Part shown: positions 5,077 to 7,078 of the stretch, piece after piece
Layout of the letters: every line of letters begins with the position of its first letter
How positions within the stretch are numbered: position 1 is the stretch's first letter
Source: Planctomycetota bacterium
GTDB lineage: Bacteria; Planctomycetota; Phycisphaerae; WQYP01
Reading direction: 5' to 3'
Assembly (NCBI GenBank): GCA_023489375.1
Contig: JAMDCX010000047.1
Location: forward strand, 1-7,078
DNA: 7,078 bases
Position numbers and translations under genes: made by a program
The notes under the pieces: model-generated
What the model was told of the DNA's origin: nothing
Databases searched by the model: none
Seen by the model: only the letters and a program-made list of their open reading frames with translations

Positions 5077-6804
5077 ATGGCTGAACCAAACGATTTTTCG
5101 TCCGCGCATCCCTGGATACGCAAAGCCTGGTGTGTCCGCACCGCCTTGGGATTATTACTCCTTGGCTTTTTTTCCAATCTATTATTTTTATACCATCATT
5201 GTCCATTCGATCTTTCCGAAGATGAAAGCCAATATTGGTTATGGTCGCGTCATCTGGCCTGGGGATATTATTCGAAAGGACCGGGAATTGCGGGCATTAT
5301 ATATGCGGCCACGGCGGTGGGGCATTGGTTTGGGCAGCACGCCACGATGCCGATTATCCGCACACCCGCCATTATTTTCGCCTTTTTCAGTGGTCTGGCG
5401 AGTTTGCTTCTCGCCCGTCGCATGTTTCGTGATGATCGGGCCGGACTGATGGTCATTGCTCTTTCCGCAGGCGTACCGGTATTCGCGGTCGGCAGCTTAA
5501 TTATGACCATCGATTCCCCGATGTATTTATGCTGGGCCTGGGCCTGTGTATGTCTGTGGCTGGCGGTGGAACCGCGGTATGCGGAATCGGGAGAATTGCA
5601 GCCGCAACAATCCGGCCGCGCCGGAATCGGCTGGCTTTATTTATCCGGTCTGCTGGTGGGACTGGGCATATTGTGCAAGCCGGTATTGCTGTTCATTCCT
5701 CCGTCCGCGGCTCTGGCTGCCTGGAGCAATCCTTATTTGCGGCACAAGCTCGCCACATGGCATAGTCTGGGAGCAACACTCCTGGCGCTGGCGCTGCAAA
5801 TTCCGACGTTGATCTGGAATGCCCAACATCACTGGATTATGTTTAGCGCCATTGGCGGTGAAGGAGGTTTGCATGGAACCCGGGGAGTCTGGTGGCATCT
5901 GAGCCACGCACCATTGAATGTTTCCATGTTTGTGCTTTCGCAGGCCGGAATTTTTGCGGGAATTTTGTTTGTTCTTCTGGTACTGGCCTTCATTGAAGCC
6001 ATACGGAATTTAAAGAAATTCCAAAATCCCGCAGCCCGCGCCGTGTGGGATTTTCTGATCTGGATGACGCTGCCCATTTTCGCTTTTTATTTTCTTTTAA
6101 GTTTCTGGAGCAAGGTGCAACCTAATTGGCCGGCGGGTGGTTATTTTACCGCCATGGTGCTTTTTGCGGGCATGGCCACACACTGGTGGAATCAACCGTT
6201 GCCGCAGCGCAAGGCGGTTCGGCGATGGATTATCGCGGGTGTGGCATGGGGATTCGCGCTGTTTGTGTTTGCGGAAAATGTGCAACTGCTGTATCCGGTG
6301 CTGGCTAAAATTGATCCCACCGGCAAACATTTTCCCGCCAAGCGCTTCGATCCGGCGTTCCGCCTGCACGCTCTGAAAGTGCGCGGCCAGGCGATTCAAA
6401 AAATACGCTTATCCATGTGGAAGGGACATGGGCCGCTCCCCATGGTCATGGATGACCGCTGGGACACCTCCAGTTCATTGTGCTATTATCTGCCGGGACA
6501 TCCATTTGTATTTTGTCTGCAAACGGCCATGGGCGGCAAGCACTGTCAGTTTGATCTTTGGCCCGGTCCCAACCAGATTAACCCCCATACCGGAAAATTA
6601 CGTTATCTTGGACGTGATGCGGTGTTGACAGGATCTTTTTCACGGCCGGTATTTGATCGGCTGATCAAACCTGCTTTCGCGCATGTCAGCAAAATGTTTG
6701 TGGTTCCGCTTTATTACTACGGTGTGGTGGTCAAGCATTTGGATGTATGGAAATGTTATGATTTCAAAGGCTTGCCCGAAAGCCGGAAACCGACTGCCCA
6801 TTAG
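5077..6804 (+). CDS. GT-C membrane glycosyltransferase, ArnT/PMT (GT39/GT83-like) family
   Basis: A 575-residue integral membrane enzyme expected to move a sugar from a polyprenyl-phosphate donor to an acceptor on the outer face of the cytoplasmic membrane; neither donor nor acceptor can be read from the sequence. After the first membrane segment (about 22-40) comes the GT-C acidic motif, SEDESQYWLW (47-56), with Asp49-Glu50 as probable catalytic or metal residues, then SKGPG (66-70), the counterpart of the K-P-P motif in ArnT. TIDSPM (144-149) fits the second acidic site, CKPVLLF (200-206) follows, and QPNWPAGGY (348-356) matches the NWPA motif of ArnT-like enzymes. About 10-12 hydrophobic segments end near residue 400. 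Residues about 410-575 form a soluble domain with Cys469, 480, 490 and 560, probably extracytoplasmic. ATG 5077 has AGGA eight bases upstream. It may be co-transcribed with the receiver gene. Confidence 0.9.
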   Translation: MAEPNDFSSAHPWIRKAWCVRTALGLLLLGFFSNLLFLYHHCPFDLSEDESQYWLWSRHLAWGYYSKGPGIAGIIYAATAVGHWFGQHATMPIIRTPAIIFAFFSGLASLLLARRMFRDDRAGLMVIALSAGVPVFAVGSLIMTIDSPMYLCWAWACVCLWLAVEPRYAESGELQPQQSGRAGIGWLYLSGLLVGLGILCKPVLLFIPPSAALAAWSNPYLRHKLATWHSLGATLLALALQIPTLIWNAQHHWIMFSAIGGEGGLHGTRGVWWHLSHAPLNVSMFVLSQAGIFAGILFVLLVLAFIEAIRNLKKFQNPAARAVWDFLIWMTLPIFAFYFLLSFWSKVQPNWPAGGYFTAMVLFAGMATHWWNQPLPQRKAVRRWIIAGVAWGFALFVFAENVQLLYPVLAKIDPTGKHFPAKRFDPAFRLHALKVRGQAIQKIRLSMWKGHGPLPMVMDDRWDTSSSLCYYLPGHPFVFCLQTAMGGKHCQFDLWPGPNQINPHTGKLRYLGRDAVLTGSFSRPVFDRLIKPAFAHVSKMFVVPLYYYGVVVKHLDVWKCYDFKGLPESRKPTAH

Positions 6805-6898
6805 ACAAAAATGATAGGTAAATATTATTACCATTCACAGCCCGGCCACCAACATCACCCGCGCTGCGGCCACTCCGCAATGAATAATGGGTAGTTGG

Positions 6899-6940
6899 CA
6901 TTTAGAATTTAGAATCTGGAATCTGGAATCTGGAATTAAC
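6899..6940. repeat. Heptamer tandem repeat, AANNNNG consensus
   Basis: Six consecutive seven-base units: CATTTAG, AATTTAG, three perfect AATCTGG, then AATTAAC. The period is exact over 42 bases. It begins 94 bases after the glycosyltransferase stop in a spacer without a gene. Confidence 0.85.
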
Positions 6941-6960
6941 GAACTATGATGGGGGGGAAT

Positions 6961-7011
6961 AATTCAGAAGGCGGAAGACAGAAAACTTGCGATTCCTTAT
7001 TCTTCTGAATT
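6961..7011. repeat. Degenerate heptads with a perfect 10-base inverted repeat
   Basis: AATTCAGAAG (6961-6970) is exactly complementary to CTTCTGAATT (7002-7011), leaving a 31-base loop. The left side continues as AATTCAG, AAGGCGG, AAGACAG (6961-6981), the same AANNNNG heptad as at 6899; on the right the same pattern runs on the opposite strand to about 7030. A run of seven G (6951-6957) abuts the left arm. There is no U-tract, so a terminator is not supported. No gene is seen in 6805-7078. Confidence 0.6.
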
Positions 7012-7035
7012 CTATATTCTCGAATTCTCCCACCA

Positions 7036-7056
7036 TTGTTCGTTGCTCGTTGTTTT
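7036..7056. repeat. Short heptamer repeat (TTGNTCG)
   Basis: TTGTTCG, TTGCTCG and TTGTTTT follow each other with a seven-base period. An eight-base piece, GTTGCTCG, is shared with 131-138 near the start of the window. Confidence 0.5.
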
Positions 7057-7078
7057 CCTTCTCCGTTTCCATCCGCTT

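Noticed and set aside
6817..6832. GGTAA/TTACC hairpin after the glycosyltransferase as a terminator
   Set aside because: A five-base, AT-rich stem without a following U-tract is too weak to call.

Overview
The window holds two divergent gene groups and an unusually repeat-rich set of intergenic spacers. On the minus strand is an apparent two-gene operon: serA (D-3-phosphoglycerate dehydrogenase, first step of serine synthesis), followed 15 bases later by a small ArsR-family winged-helix repressor. On the plus strand are a YihY/UPF0761 membrane protein with a C-terminal winged-helix-like extension, a stand-alone receiver-like protein that has lost its phosphoacceptor aspartate, and a large GT-C (ArnT/PMT-like) membrane glycosyltransferase. 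Every CDS is intact; no frameshift or truncation was seen.

Layout: 1-360 is non-coding and carries a heptamer tandem repeat, a copy of an 18-base motif that recurs at the ends of an element further on, and crossing inverted repeats. 361-2337 is serA-arsR (minus). 2338-2745 is the divergent promoter region, with a recognisable promoter on each strand. 2746-4098 is yihY. 4099-4556 contains a 311-base, non-coding, hairpin-rich element with 13-base terminal inverted repeats and a near-perfect 8-base flanking direct repeat, which looks like a MITE; a promoter for the next gene follows it. 4557-4943 is the pseudo-receiver. 4944-5076 holds two consecutive hairpins. 5077-6804 is the glycosyltransferase. 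6805-7078 is non-coding and dominated by degenerate heptamer repeats in both orientations.

Organism: moderate GC, Shine-Dalgarno and sigma70-like signals, and long spacers filled with heptamer microrepeats and small GC-rich hairpins. From memory these spacers and the receiver-like protein resemble Verrucomicrobiota (Limisphaerales/Pedosphaera-like) or neighbouring PVC bacteria. This is a tentative inference; no rRNA or marker phylogeny is available here.

The genes do not form one obvious pathway. serA is housekeeping amino-acid synthesis with a co-transcribed regulator; the plus-strand genes are envelope (YihY, glycosyltransferase) and possibly signalling (pseudo-receiver). The best candidates for something undescribed are the 311-base element, the AANNNNG heptad repeats and the phosphorylation-dead receiver.
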